Shown in pieces: positions 4,633-5,466 of a DNA stretch of 5,466 bases (position 1 is its first letter; each line of letters begins with the position of its first letter). Origin of the DNA: Holophagales bacterium (GTDB lineage Bacteria; Acidobacteriota; Holophagae; Holophagales; Holophagaceae); NCBI GenBank assembly GCA_031281385.1, contig JAITFL010000097.1, forward strand, positions 1-5,466, given 5' to 3'. Under the pieces are notes generated by a model, which worked only from the letters and a program-made list of their open reading frames with translations, did not search any database and was not told the DNA's origin. A program made the translations under genes and the position numbers.

Positions 4633-5466
4633 CTAGAACTGGCACAGGGGGGCTAGGTCTTCCCCAAACACTACGTAGCAGTTCCGCCCTCTCGCTTTGG
4701 CCTTGTACAGAGCGGAGTCGGCGTTATTGTAAAGCTCTTCGTAGGTGGTGCCGTGTTGCGGGGCGATGGCGATTCCTATGCTGCCCGTGATGTATTCTTT
4801 GCCGCCCTCTGGTATTACATTTTTCCAGCCTTTCAATATTTGCGAGGCCTTCATTGTGGCTTGGGCAGGGTCGTTGATGCCGATGCAGAACACCGCGAAT
4901 TCGTCGCCGCCCATCCGGCCTATGATGTCCGTGTCCCTAAAGACGGCGTTCATCCAGCCTGCGCACGATTTGAGGACGCGGTCTCCGACCAGATGCCCGA
5001 ATGTGTCGTTTATTGGCTTAAAGTGGTCTAGGTCTATCATCAGGAAGGCCCCGAACTTGCTAACCGCACCCGATAGGGAGGTCTCCACTATCCTTTCCAG
5101 CGCGGCCCGGTTGTATAGCCCCGTCAGGCAGTCAGTTTCCGCCATGCGGATGGCATTCTGCAGCCGCAAGCGGACCAGCATCGAACCCAACAGCTCTGTT
5201 ATGGCTTGGACGGTCTCTGCGTCGTTGTTGCTCAGCTTGGTGTTATAGGGGGGCAGCTCCCCAAGGCGGCCCGTCACCAGTATGGCCAGCACCTCGTCTT
5301 GGAAGATGACGGGCGAGGATATGAAATAGGGCAGGTTCAACATCGCGCGGAAGTGTATGAAAGAGCCTGGGCGGGCCGATGTCACCACAACCGGCGGCTC
5401 TTTCAAAAATTCTTTGGGCACTTCCAGCATGCGCCCCATCAGCTTTTCCCTCTCTTCTTGGTCGAA
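4633..5466 (-). CDS. Diguanylate cyclase with GAF-like segment and GGDEF domain, N-terminus cut by the window
   Basis: The GGDEF domain condenses two GTP into the second messenger cyclic di-GMP. The frame is open to the right edge: nine codons precede the Met codon at 5437-5439, so the true start lies outside. Counting from that Met, residues 20-95 resemble the C-terminal half of a GAF sensor domain (a strand-rich part with SPVIFQDEVLAILVTGRLG, then a helix). The GGDEF domain runs from about 100 to 260: DCLTGLYNR (103-111), the metal-binding DLDHFKPINDTFGH (136-149), the inhibitory I-site RDTD (168-171) and GGDEF (177-181; bases 4897-4911). All catalytic positions look intact and there is no EAL domain, so this should be an active, product-inhibited cyclase. 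It is probably soluble and controlled by whatever the GAF-like part binds. It ends in TAG 152 bases before the galactosidase start, and no clear terminator is seen between them. The cyclase call is firm; the GAF call is moderate because the domain is truncated. Confidence 0.93.
   Translation of the reverse strand, partial: FDQEEREKLMGRMLEVPKEFLKEPPVVVTSARPGSFIHFRAMLNLPYFISSPVIFQDEVLAILVTGRLGELPPYNTKLSNNDAETVQAITELLGSMLVRLRLQNAIRMAETDCLTGLYNRAALERIVETSLSGAVSKFGAFLMIDLDHFKPINDTFGHLVGDRVLKSCAGWMNAVFRDTDIIGRMGGDEFAVFCIGINDPAQATMKASQILKGWKNVIPEGGKEYITGSIGIAIAPQHGTTYEELYNNADSALYKAKARGRNCYVVFGEDLAPLCQF

Noticed and set aside
4320..4790. Plus-strand open frame of 156 codons spanning the intergenic region
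   Set aside because: It crosses the start of the galactosidase gene, its promoter and the end of the GGDEF gene, all of which are supported on the minus strand.
4745..5248. Plus-strand open frames opposite the GGDEF gene
   Set aside because: They are antisense to conserved GAF and GGDEF coding sequence and show no family features.

Overview
The window carries three minus-strand protein genes separated by short intergenic regions, plus signs of a fourth gene starting at the left edge. Every gene I can support lies on the minus strand, so transcription runs from right to left. The best guess for the source is a Gram-negative bacterium of moderate to fairly high GC: it has a secreted GH2 enzyme, a GAF-like/GGDEF signalling protein, good Shine-Dalgarno sequences, and promoters close to the sigma-70 consensus with extended -10 elements. 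I cannot place it in a phylum from the sequence alone.

Layout from right to left, in the direction of transcription. (1) 4633-5466 is the C-terminal part of a diguanylate cyclase. It has a GAF-like segment and a complete GGDEF domain with an intact product-inhibition site, and its N-terminus is cut off by the window edge. (2) 4481-4632 is the control region of the next gene. It holds a near-ideal promoter whose -35 element sits inside three perfect tandem heptamers, each containing TTGACA. (3) 1037-4480 encodes a 1147-residue LacZ-type GH2 beta-galactosidase with a signal peptide and all the main catalytic residues. It also has two unusual local sequences in its C-terminal domain. (4) 855-1036 holds a palindromic repeat and a second strong promoter. 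(5) 438-854 encodes a 138-residue, Ala/Glu/Lys/Tyr-rich protein of unknown function, built on a strict 14-residue (two-heptad) repeat and predicted to be a coiled coil. (6) 1-437 has no convincing gene body. It holds a second copy of the palindromic repeat and a GC-rich stretch full of hairpins. It ends at a perfect ribosome binding site and an ATG, which suggests another minus-strand gene just beyond the left edge.

Each complete gene appears to have its own promoter, so this looks like a row of single-gene transcripts rather than an operon. Nothing links the three proteins to one pathway. The beta-galactosidase would act outside the cytoplasm on beta-galactosides, the GGDEF protein would make cyclic di-GMP in response to an unknown signal, and the coiled-coil protein is probably structural or a partner-binding protein. 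The features most worth a second look are the heptamer-built promoter, the pair of palindromic repeats with a compensatory base change and an embedded extended -10 motif, and the regular 14-residue repeat protein. I do not see a clear new multi-gene system.
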